DNA of 21,454 nucleotides from a virus. The stretch is taken from positions 1 through 21,454 of IMG/VR virus record IMGVR_UViG_3300045955_000189; one strand, given 5' to 3'. The notes beneath the pieces were generated by a model. That model searched no databases and was not told the origin of the DNA. It saw only the letters and a program-made list of their open reading frames with translations. Each line of letters opens with the position of its first letter. The stretch's first letter is position 1. A program made the translations under genes and the position numbers. Shown here one piece after another: positions 14,679 through 21,454 of the stretch.

Positions 14679-16742
14679 CTATGCGCCCGTGGAATAGACC
14701 AGCCCGCGGAAGTCGAGCGCCTTGACGCCGGCGTCGATGCGGGCCTTGAACTCGACCCCGTCGACGTTCCAGCCGTCGCGCTGCTCGAGCGTCGGCTGGC
14801 TGACGCCGTTGAGATACGACACCTCGATCGTGTCGTGCGCGTTCGGGTTGGCGGCGAGATACCACTCCGCGGTGGAGTCGGCGTCGAGCCGCGCCTCGTC
14901 GACCACCTGCACCAGGTCACGGACATAGTTCGGTGCCCGCGTGTTGTTGGTGCCGGCCGCCGTCACCTCGAACTCGCTGGTGATCAGCTGCCGCGCCTTT
15001 CCCGCGAGCGTCGTCGGCACCAGCAGGAAGGCCGGGCGGATGTTGAGCGCCGCGGCGTGGCCGTCGGGATCCTGCTGCCGCGCCATCTTGGCCCGCGCCG
15101 CGTCGAGGTTGGCCGTCGTCAGCGTGCCGGTCGTGGTGTTGTCGTGGTCGGCATGGAACAGCGCCACGCCGTCGGCCATCGCCGGGTTGCCGGTGAGGAT
15201 CGCATAGACCAGATTGCCGATCGTGCGCCGCGCCGCGCGGCCCATCCGCGCCGGCACGCGGGTGAACACGCTGAGGTCGTCGTTGATGATCGCCTGGCGG
15301 GTGATGGCGAACATCTTGCCGTAGGTGGCGAGCTGCACCGTCTCGCCGCGGTCGCCGATCGTGCCGAACGTGTATTCGGCACCTTCCGGCACCTCGCCGA
15401 GCGACGGGAACAGGTTCAGGTCGACGCGCTTGGTCGCCTTGAAGTCGGTGAGCGTGCCCGACGCCGTCCACAGCGGGAAGGTCTCCTCGGCCTCCATGTA
15501 GCCCTTCAGCATCGACTTGTTGGCGACGTTCGCCAGCACCTCGACGAAATCGGACGTCGAATGCATGCCGGCCGCCATGAACGGCCGCATGCCGAGCGCA
15601 GCACCCACCATCACCATCGGGTCGCCGGTGGTGAGCTTGATGCCGGCCTTCTCCAGGCTCATGCGGGCGATCTCGCGCAGGCTCATCGCAGAGAACTCGT
15701 TGACCTCGCCGCCCGAGAGGCCGGCCTTCGACATCAGCGACTTCTCGACGCCCTGCCTGAAGCGGTCGCGCTCGTCGGCCGCCACGGTCGCGACCGGCCG
15801 CGTCGGCGAGCCGGTATCGCCGGCAGCGAATGCGTCGATCACCAGGTCGCGGGCCTTGTCGAGGCTGCCGGCGGCCGAAGCGATGATCTTCTGCGTCTCG
15901 TCGAAGGACATCTTCGCGCGGCCGCACATCTCGTAGATCTTCACGGTCACGGCGTCGGCGCCGAGGCCGGGAAGCGCGGCAACCGGTGCCGGTTCGGGCT
16001 GCGGGGAAGCAGGGGTCGGGTTGGCGGGCTGGTTGGGGTCCGCCGGAGCAGCATTCCTGGACATGATTGTCCCTTTCGGTTCGAGTGCATCGAGCGGTGC
16101 GGACGCAACCGCCACCATCGGCAGGCCGCTGGCCTTCCGATCCCTGGCCGACGCAACAAGGTGCGCCGGAGCATTCCTGTAGGTGCCGTAGTCGAAGGTC
16201 GCGTCGGCCGTCGCCGCGTCCTTCGCCTCGTCGACCGTGGTCGCGAAACCCTTCTCGACCGCCTGTTTCGGCGTCAGCCAGGTTTCGGCCTTCATCATCT
16301 TGCGGATCTCGGCCTCGCCGCGGCCGCTGCGGTCGGCATAGACCTCGGCGTAGACGCCGCCCATCGTCTCCAGCGTGTCGGCGGTGCGCCGGTGCTCGTC
16401 GGCCGTGCCGAGCGTGATCCCGGCCGGCTCGTGGATCATCATCAGCGAGCCGAGCGGCATGACGATCGTGTCGCCGGCCATCGCGATCAGCGACGCCGCC
16501 GATGCGGCAAGACCGTCGATCGTCACCGTGACGGCGCCGTCGTGACGCTTCAGCGCGTTGTAGATCGCCGCGCCGTCGGTCGCGATGCCGCCGGCCGAAT
16601 TGAGGCGAACCGTGATGTCGCCCTCCATGCCAGCCAGCGCCTCCACCACCTGGTCGGCGGTGAAGCCGGCCCCCTCCCAGAAATCGTGGAAGCCGAGCGG
16701 CCCGTAGAGCACGAGCTCGCCGTCAACGATCAGGTTTTGCAT
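14679..16742 (-). CDS. ClpP-like prohead protease / Mu-like major capsid protein fusion
   Basis: This 687-residue polyprotein starts at ATG 16742, with AAAAAGGAG six bases upstream; a longer frame to 16811 has no support. Residues 1-200 form an S14 ClpP-like maturation protease: NSAGG (48-52) is the oxyanion loop, S81 in GLAASAAS the nucleophile and H104 in MIHEP the base. A Pro/Ala/Asn-rich linker (about 227-260) and a helical scaffold-like region follow. The capsid part occupies roughly residues 340-687 (KGYMEAEETFPLWTASG; ALFHADHDN) and is Mu gpT-like. Such fusions are known. An in-frame ATG at 16064 with AAAGGGA upstream could make a separate 461-residue capsid precursor. Confidence 0.93.
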   Translation of the reverse strand: MQNLIVDGELVLYGPLGFHDFWEGAGFTADQVVEALAGMEGDITVRLNSAGGIATDGAAIYNALKRHDGAVTVTIDGLAASAASLIAMAGDTIVMPLGSLMMIHEPAGITLGTADEHRRTADTLETMGGVYAEVYADRSGRGEAEIRKMMKAETWLTPKQAVEKGFATTVDEAKDAATADATFDYGTYRNAPAHLVASARDRKASGLPMVAVASAPLDALEPKGTIMSRNAAPADPNQPANPTPASPQPEPAPVAALPGLGADAVTVKIYEMCGRAKMSFDETQKIIASAAGSLDKARDLVIDAFAAGDTGSPTRPVATVAADERDRFRQGVEKSLMSKAGLSGGEVNEFSAMSLREIARMSLEKAGIKLTTGDPMVMVGAALGMRPFMAAGMHSTSDFVEVLANVANKSMLKGYMEAEETFPLWTASGTLTDFKATKRVDLNLFPSLGEVPEGAEYTFGTIGDRGETVQLATYGKMFAITRQAIINDDLSVFTRVPARMGRAARRTIGNLVYAILTGNPAMADGVALFHADHDNTTTGTLTTANLDAARAKMARQQDPDGHAAALNIRPAFLLVPTTLAGKARQLITSEFEVTAAGTNNTRAPNYVRDLVQVVDEARLDADSTAEWYLAANPNAHDTIEVSYLNGVSQPTLEQRDGWNVDGVEFKARIDAGVKALDFRGLVYSTGA

Positions 16743-16757
16743 CGTCAGCTCCTTTTT

Positions 16758-16857
16758 CTCGCCCCTTGCGGGAGATGCGGACGATGGCAAGCCATCGCCG
16801 CGGGATAGCAAGGCCCGGCTCGCGGCCCTCCGCGAGCCGCTGGCCGCGCCTGGTGGT
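16758..16857 (+). repeat. Intergenic repeat, family B copy 2
   Basis: CTCGCCCCTTGCGGGAGATG begins the unit. An inserted CGATGGCAAGCCATCG hairpin follows, then GGCCCGGCTCGCG...CGCGAGCCGCTGGCC and a GCCTGGTGG end that touches the portal gene stop. It has the same orientation as the copies at 9077 and 20655. It fills the gap between portal and protease-capsid genes. Confidence 0.8.
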
Positions 16858-18429
16858 TCAGTTGGCTTCGGCCGGTTCCGCTTGCACGGGATCGGCCGCC
16901 GGCGCCGATGCCGTCACCGCGTTGCCGGCTGCGGTACGCTGGCGGGGATCGCTGTCGAAGACGAGCCCGAGCTCGTCGGCGCGTTCGCTGTCGACGGCAT
17001 TCTCGGCATCGAGCTCTTCGGGATCGAAGCCGAGCTTGCGCTGCTCGTTCGAGCGCGACGACAGCCCGGCGCGGATGGCGTCGCGGGCGGCGCCGATCTC
17101 CTCCTTCGGGTTGATCATCTCGCGGGAGGGCGGCGTCCAGTCGAGCACGACGTCGGAAAGGTCGCGCGCCAGCACCAGGCTCGCCGCCTCGAGGAACCAC
17201 TTCGCCACCACGCCGCAGAGCTGCGGGATCAGCATGAAGCGCTGCGCCGCGCCGATTCCGCGCTGGAACTCCAGCCAGCCCATGCGTCCGCTGGAGAAGT
17301 TGACGCCGGTCAGGTCGCCCGACAGCGCCTCGTAGGAGGTGCCGAGGCCGACCGCGATGTCGCGCAGCTCGGCCGCCTTGTAGGCACCGAAGTCGCCGAC
17401 CGAGGGCGGCGAGCCGAACGTCACCTCTTCGCCGGGCTTGAGCCGCTGGATCATCCCGGGCTCGAGGCTTTCGACCCTGTAGGTCGCACCGTCCTCCAGC
17501 GCGGCGATCGGGCTGGTGTCGCCCAGCACCGTCGCCGTCGGCAGCTCCGCGCTGATGAACACGGCGAAGCAGGCGGCGATCTTCTGCCTCAAGAGCTGCG
17601 CGTCCGAATAGTCGGCGAGGTCGCGCATCTTCAGGATCACCGGCGCGAACCAGGTGACGCCGCGCGCCTGCCCCGGCCGGTCGGTGCGGAACACATGTGC
17701 GATGTCGGCCGCCGGTACACGCGCCGAATCATAGGCCCGGCCCGAATAGGAGCCGGGGTGCTGGGTGTAGAGCCAGTAGGCTACCTTGCGGCCCTGCCCG
17801 TCGAACTCGACGCCCTGGATGGCGAAGTTGCCATTCGGCATCGGCCCGTCCTTCGTCGAATCGAGATAATCGGGCTCGAGCACCTCGATCTGGAACGGCA
17901 GCGGCAGTCCGTCCGAGGCGAAGCGCCGGCGGCGCCTCAGGAGCACTTCGCCGCTCTCGACGATCGTCCCCATGGCCAGATGCTGCAGCCCGTAGAGATT
18001 CATCCGCCCGAAGGCATCGCAGGCCGGCGTGTCGAGATGCGCCCTGATCAGCCCCTGCACCCTGGCCTTGACGGTCTTCGGCGCGGTACCGGCAACCGCA
18101 GGGATGATGCCCTCGTTGCCGACGATGTTGTTGGCCAGAACCGCCTTGCCGCGCGCCGCGTGCGGGTTGTTGCGCACCATGTCGCGCGCCACGTCGCGCA
18201 GCCTCGACAGCGCCGGCAGGTTTTCGGCGTTGGCGTCGGTCGACACCACGCGCCAGCCCTGCGCGCGGCGGCCGCGCGTCGCGCCGTCATAGGCCATGCG
18301 GATCACCTGCCGCTGCAGGGCGGCGAGCTCGGCGCGCTCGTGCGCCGAGAGCGTCGATGCGTCGGCCAGCCCAGCCGGCCGCTTCGCCCGCGGCGATCGC
18401 CTGCGATCGTCCATTGCCGCTTTCGCCAT
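16858..18429 (-). CDS. Portal protein, lambda (gpB) family
   Basis: This 523-residue protein starts at ATG 18429, three bases after the upstream stop, with GAGGGG upstream. It forms the dodecameric ring at the capsid vertex through which DNA passes. Family marks include MAYDGATRGRRAQGW (about residues 45-60), RDMVRNNPHAARGK (about 80-94), NNIVGNEG, ESGEVLLRRRR, QIEVLEPDYLD (about 180), GVEFDGQGRKVAYWLY and HVFRTDRPGQARGVTWFAP. The C-terminus is low-complexity and acidic/Ala-rich. Length matches lambda gpB. Partner genes on both sides (gpW-like and capsid) agree. Confidence 0.95.
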   Translation of the reverse strand: MAKAAMDDRRRSPRAKRPAGLADASTLSAHERAELAALQRQVIRMAYDGATRGRRAQGWRVVSTDANAENLPALSRLRDVARDMVRNNPHAARGKAVLANNIVGNEGIIPAVAGTAPKTVKARVQGLIRAHLDTPACDAFGRMNLYGLQHLAMGTIVESGEVLLRRRRRFASDGLPLPFQIEVLEPDYLDSTKDGPMPNGNFAIQGVEFDGQGRKVAYWLYTQHPGSYSGRAYDSARVPAADIAHVFRTDRPGQARGVTWFAPVILKMRDLADYSDAQLLRQKIAACFAVFISAELPTATVLGDTSPIAALEDGATYRVESLEPGMIQRLKPGEEVTFGSPPSVGDFGAYKAAELRDIAVGLGTSYEALSGDLTGVNFSSGRMGWLEFQRGIGAAQRFMLIPQLCGVVAKWFLEAASLVLARDLSDVVLDWTPPSREMINPKEEIGAARDAIRAGLSSRSNEQRKLGFDPEELDAENAVDSERADELGLVFDSDPRQRTAAGNAVTASAPAADPVQAEPAEAN

Positions 18430-18432
18430 CGG

Positions 18433-18633
18433 TTAGAGGCCCCTCGAAAATCCCGCCACGGTGCGCCGCGGCTCGGCCGAGGACGGATTGACCTCGGCCT
18501 CCATCTGCGCCAGCAGCTTTTCCATCTCGGCCACCGAGCGAAACGTCAGCAGCGTGTCGCCGTGCTTGGATGTCAGCACGCCCGAAGCCATCGCCCGCTT
18601 CAGCCTGTCGATGTCGGTCTGCGTCCAGGCCAT
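18433..18633 (-). CDS. gpW-like head-tail joining protein
   Basis: This 66-residue protein (MAWTQTDIDRLKRAMASG) starts at ATG 18633, six bases after the terminase stop, with GAGGG upstream. The opening W-T-x-x-D-I-x-x-L-K-x-A-I/M-A-x-G and the following TLLTFRSVAEMEKLLAQME are the normal gpW-type layout of two helices around a beta turn. It sits between large terminase and portal, exactly as gpW does in lambda. It connects the portal to head-closure proteins. It is complete in length. Confidence 0.87.
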   Translation of the reverse strand: MAWTQTDIDRLKRAMASGVLTSKHGDTLLTFRSVAEMEKLLAQMEAEVNPSSAEPRRTVAGFSRGL

Positions 18634-18639
18634 CGCTTT

Positions 18640-20634
18640 TCACCCTCTCAGCCAGCCGCCGGGACGGCGATCGATGAAGATCTCCTTCGTCGCCGCCGCC
18701 GGCGCCGGCTTCTTCGCGCCGGCCTTCGGCTTCGCCGGCGCCGGCATCCCGGCCTGCACCTTCAGCACGTCCGGCGAGAACAGGTCGAGATCGGCGGGCA
18801 AGCCGCGGTCGGCCGCGAGCCGCTTCCATTGCTCCTCGGTCATCCTCGACTGGCCGAGATAGTCGGCGAGCGCGTCGTTGTAGATCTCGCAGTCTAGGCT
18901 GTGGTTTTCCTCGCCGTTGCGCACCGTCCACACCCGCCGCTGGCGGCCGCGGAACATCTCGGTCGCCAGGTACTCCGAGGTGATCTGCCGGAAGTAGATC
19001 TCGTCGAGCCAGGTGCCGAAATGGCAATAGCCGGCCGGGTCCGCATCCTTGCCGGCGGCGATGCCGAGCTTGTGCAAATTGGCGTAGAAAGCGCCCTTGA
19101 GCGGCCAGGTGCCGACCGCCCAGACCATGGCGCCGTGGCGGATGCGTTTGCCGTTGAAGTCGATATCGACCGGCGACGGCGACCCGAGTGCCGGCCGCGA
19201 CCAGCCGTCGATGCCCTTCAGCGCGAACGCCGCCGCCTTGCCGCGCACCCATGTATAGACGACATGGCTGCGGTATCCGGAATCGACGCCGAAGGCGTCC
19301 ACCTGGCGCTCGCGGCCGAAGGCGTCGGGCCAGCGTTTCGTCCTGATCTTCTCGAGCTCGACGAAGGCGCCTTGATGCGGATCGGACGTCTCGCCGTCGA
19401 TGTAGCCGGCGTCGACCCGCCAGCTCTGGCCATCCGGCGCATAGGCCTTGATGACGTACCAGATGCCGCGCATCTGGACGTCGGCCGCGCCGGTCAGCAT
19501 CAGCCCGCGCGGCGGGATATGGCCGCGCTGGAGGCTGCCGTCGCGCCGCTCCATCAGCCGCACGTGATCCGGCGCATCGCCCTTGACGTCGAAGGGCAGG
19601 CCCAGCGTCAGATTCTCGAAGGTCTTCAGCTTCTTCGGATCGCCGGCGGCCTTGACCCAGCGCTCGGCGACCTTGTCGAAGGGCACGAAGGGCGAGGTCA
19701 GCGCGTCGAAATGGTAGCTCGGATGGGCGCCGGGCTTGGGATCGGTGGCGATCCAGCGGCCCTTTTTCATCAGCGCCACCTTCTCGTGGCCCTCGACGAT
19801 GGCGCCGCAGCACGGCGTCGCATAGTGCGCGTTGTACGGCCACTTCTCCTCGAAGCGGAACCAGCGGCGGTCGAAGACGAAGCGGAAATTTTCGCCGCAG
19901 CCCGGGCACGGCATGTGCCAGTAGCGGCGGTCGCCGGCGTTGAAATAATCGTCGATCTTCGAGCCGCCCTTGACCGTGGGCGTCGAATTGTAGAGCCGCT
20001 TCCACTCGCCCGACATCAGGAACGATTCCTGCCGGGCCTCGACCATGCCGATCGGGTCGCCCTGCTCGTCCAGGTCGTCTGGATATTCGTCGACCTCGTC
20101 GAGCAGCGCGACCTTGATCGTCTTCGACCTCAGATCCGCGGCCGAGGTGGCGATCGCCAGCGTCAGCGAGCCGCCGGGATAGACCTTGGACGTCGTCGTC
20201 GAGGCGTCCCCTGCCCGGCTGGTCTGCGTCTTCACCTTGCGGCGGAGCTCCGGCGTCTTCTCGATCGCCAGCTGCAGCTTGTCCTTGTTGAAGTCCTTGC
20301 GGGCGTCGTTGGTCGGCTGCACGATCATGATGCGGCAGGGATCCTGGTCGATCATGTGCCCGACCGCGGCGAGGATCAGCGTCGTGAAGCCGCTCTGCGC
20401 GCTTTTCCTGATCGCGATCTCGTTGACCGGACTGTCGAAGGAGAGCATGTCCAGCGGCTCGACGATGTAGGGCGTCAGCGAGGAATCCCAGGCCTCGCCC
20501 GACTTCGGCCCGTCCGGCACGACCAGGTGCTGCGCCGCCCATGCCGACGGCACGATCCGCTCCGGCGGCATGATGATGCCGGCCAGCGTGCCGGCGACGA
20601 TCGCCAGCGCCGAGCGCTTCAACCTGATTTGCAT
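18640..20634 (-). CDS. terL: Terminase large subunit, GpA family
   Basis: This 664-residue motor/nuclease starts at ATG 20634, with GAAGGG five bases upstream; TTG 20637 is less likely. The ATPase part has a variant Walker A, RKSAQSGFT (76-84), Walker B VALLDEVDEY with D179/E180, and a coupling motif NSTP (216-219). A cysteine group CPGC (243-246) and CC (275-276) may bind zinc, as in lambda gpA relatives. The nuclease part begins at TGAADVQ (D385) and VDSGYRS (D451). The last 50 residues are Ala/Pro/Lys-rich. Together with the small subunit it cuts and packages concatemeric DNA. Confidence 0.95.
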   Translation of the reverse strand: MQIRLKRSALAIVAGTLAGIIMPPERIVPSAWAAQHLVVPDGPKSGEAWDSSLTPYIVEPLDMLSFDSPVNEIAIRKSAQSGFTTLILAAVGHMIDQDPCRIMIVQPTNDARKDFNKDKLQLAIEKTPELRRKVKTQTSRAGDASTTTSKVYPGGSLTLAIATSAADLRSKTIKVALLDEVDEYPDDLDEQGDPIGMVEARQESFLMSGEWKRLYNSTPTVKGGSKIDDYFNAGDRRYWHMPCPGCGENFRFVFDRRWFRFEEKWPYNAHYATPCCGAIVEGHEKVALMKKGRWIATDPKPGAHPSYHFDALTSPFVPFDKVAERWVKAAGDPKKLKTFENLTLGLPFDVKGDAPDHVRLMERRDGSLQRGHIPPRGLMLTGAADVQMRGIWYVIKAYAPDGQSWRVDAGYIDGETSDPHQGAFVELEKIRTKRWPDAFGRERQVDAFGVDSGYRSHVVYTWVRGKAAAFALKGIDGWSRPALGSPSPVDIDFNGKRIRHGAMVWAVGTWPLKGAFYANLHKLGIAAGKDADPAGYCHFGTWLDEIYFRQITSEYLATEMFRGRQRRVWTVRNGEENHSLDCEIYNDALADYLGQSRMTEEQWKRLAADRGLPADLDLFSPDVLKVQAGMPAPAKPKAGAKKPAPAAATKEIFIDRRPGGWLRG

Positions 20635-20654
20635 CAAAGCCCTTCGCGGGTTTC

Positions 20655-20734
20655 TTCCTCGCCCCTTGTGGGAGAGGACAGTAAGGCCCGGCTCGCGACC
20701 TTCCGCGAGCCGTCGGCCGCACTTGGTGAGGGGG
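20655..20734 (+). repeat. Intergenic repeat, family B copy 3
   Basis: TTCCTCGCCCCTTGTGGGAG opens the unit, followed by AGTAAGGCCCGG, the stem GGCTCGCG...CGCGAGCC, and CACTTGGTGAGGGGG. It is nearly identical to the copy at 9077 at its two ends and differs in the middle stem. It fills the gap between small and large terminase genes. Confidence 0.82.
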
Positions 20735-20745
20735 TACTCCTTGGC

Positions 20746-21381
20746 CTAATCCTCGGCCAGGTCGACCTGGTCGCCGCCGGCCTCTTCCTCGGCCAAGCCT
20801 TCGCCCTTCTGCAGCGTCAGCGCCGAGCCGATCCCCTTGCGCAGCTCGTCCTTGATCTCGCGCAGCTTGCGCCGGACCGCCGGCTCGCCTTCCTTCGCCG
20901 CGCCGACGAGCTCTGGCGCGAAGCTCGGCAGCCGCTCGATCGTGCGCACGATCGCCTCCGCCGCCCTCACCATCGCCGCCTCGACCATCGCCACCGGCAC
21001 CAGCTTGCCCTGCCGCTCGCCGAGATCCAGCGCCCTCAGCCGCGCGTCGTAGACCGCCCGCTCGGTCTGCGCGTCGCGCAGCTTCGACGGCACCGGCTCC
21101 TCGGCGACCGTCTCGCGCCTGGTCGCGACCGCCTGCTCCTTGACCGCGTCGCCGGCCTGGCCGACCGCCCGGTCGAACGCCGCGAGCTCGACCAGCCGTG
21201 ACCGCCCGTCGAGCCTGGTCGCGACCAGCCCCTTCGCCTCGAGCCGGTCGACCCGCTCCTTCGCCGCCTGCCGGCCGATGCCCTTGCGCCGCGCCAGCTC
21301 GGCGATCGACACCCAGACGCCGCCTGACGTGGCCGCGCCGCCGTTCCCCGCGTCCGACGAACTTGCCTGTAAGGTTGTCAT
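20746..21381 (-). CDS. terS: Terminase small subunit (Nu1-like DNA-binding)
   Basis: This 211-residue protein starts at ATG 21381. A winged-helix part (VSIAELARRKGIGRQAAKER, then VDRLEAKGLV, about residues 24-53) should bind the packaging site. After a linker, ERAVYDARLRALDLGERQGKLVPVA (about 108-132) resembles the self-assembly segment of Nu1-type small subunits. The C-terminus is acidic. It lies directly before the large subunit, separated by a family B repeat. No strong Shine-Dalgarno precedes the ATG, only ACGGGC, so the start could be further inside at a GTG. Confidence 0.85.
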   Translation of the reverse strand: MTTLQASSSDAGNGGAATSGGVWVSIAELARRKGIGRQAAKERVDRLEAKGLVATRLDGRSRLVELAAFDRAVGQAGDAVKEQAVATRRETVAEEPVPSKLRDAQTERAVYDARLRALDLGERQGKLVPVAMVEAAMVRAAEAIVRTIERLPSFAPELVGAAKEGEPAVRRKLREIKDELRKGIGSALTLQKGEGLAEEEAGGDQVDLAED

Positions 21382-21454
21382 GCCCGTTTCGTCAGGTTTG
21401 TCAGGTCAGTTTCCACCCCAGCCTCACTACCGCCAGATCGCGCGCAGCCGCGAC
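21382..21454. other. Window-edge stretch upstream of small terminase
   Basis: Seventy-three bases before the terminase start. The stretch contains a repeated TGACCTGACAAACCTGACGAA-like pattern on the coding strand, with three CCTGA/TTGTCAGG-like units (21388-21407). No sigma-70 promoter can be called, and no gene is supported. Confidence 0.3.

Noticed and set aside
14835-18897. Plus-strand open frames of 657 and 671 codons opposite capsid and portal genes
   Set aside because: Same reason: GC-rich antisense shadows with Arg/His-rich compositions. The minus strand carries the recognised phage proteins.
18901-21201. Large plus-strand open frame of 766 codons opposite the terminase genes
   Set aside because: It is a codon-position shadow of the well-supported terminase genes. 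It has high Arg/Pro/Ala/His, no family pattern, no Shine-Dalgarno, and spans two minus-strand genes.
4196-21381. Gene transfer agent rather than prophage
   Set aside because: The small terminase is intact, the large terminase and portal are lambda-like, and the capsid is a protease fusion. None of the distinctive GTA tail-end genes are visible. Degradation toward GTA use cannot be excluded without the rest of the element.
1-21454. tRNA, rRNA or integration site
   Set aside because: No cloverleaf, CCA-end pattern or core repeat with an integrase was seen. The window appears to be internal to the element.

Overview
The window is the packaging, head and tail block of a siphophage, most likely a prophage, in a GC-rich alphaproteobacterium (probably Rhizobiales). 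All 21 recognised genes lie on the minus strand, so the biological order runs from high to low coordinates. The phage assignment rests on lambda-type packaging and portal proteins, a protease/capsid fusion, a tape measure protein and a frameshifted tail chaperone. The host assignment is inferred from base composition, codon use and several families of dispersed palindromes typical of rhizobial chromosomes. No integrase, repressor, lysis gene or attachment site is present, so neither end of the element is seen.

Layout in transcription order. (1) Packaging and head: terminase small subunit (20746-21381), terminase large subunit (18640-20634), gpW-like joining protein (18433-18633), lambda-family portal (16858-18429), ClpP-like protease fused to a Mu-like major capsid protein (14679-16742), and DUF2190 capsid decoration protein (14207-14569). 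(2) A compact six-gene carbohydrate cassette (9978-14205): a DUF115-like protein, a DxD glycosyltransferase, a GT9 heptosyltransferase-like protein, a SAM methyltransferase, a second DxD glycosyltransferase and a capsule-synthesis-like GT-B protein. (3) Neck and tail: head closure (9638-9976), tail terminator (9180-9638), major tail protein (8499-9026), tail chaperones G and G-T joined by a predicted -1 frameshift (7789-8405), DUF6441 protein (6954-7628), tape measure (4196-6886), distal tail protein (3721-4152), tail hub-like protein (1971-3716), an unknown tail-region protein (1331-1840), a fibre-like protein (640-1200) and a partial gene running off the left end.

The most interesting part is the carbohydrate cassette. 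It sits between the capsid decoration gene and the head-closure gene and is mostly coupled by overlapping start and stop codons. That position predicts late co-expression with the virion genes, so its target is more likely a virion protein than a lysogenic change of the host surface. This is an inference.

The second unusual feature is the intergenic DNA. Genes abut or overlap except at about a dozen gaps of 40-160 bases, and every such gap holds a palindromic repeat from one of six families. Two families occur several times, always in the same orientation relative to transcription, with stems whose sequence varies while pairing is kept. Some of these elements end in the Shine-Dalgarno sequence of the next gene. 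This suggests long residence in a chromosome and possible use of the elements as RNA structures.
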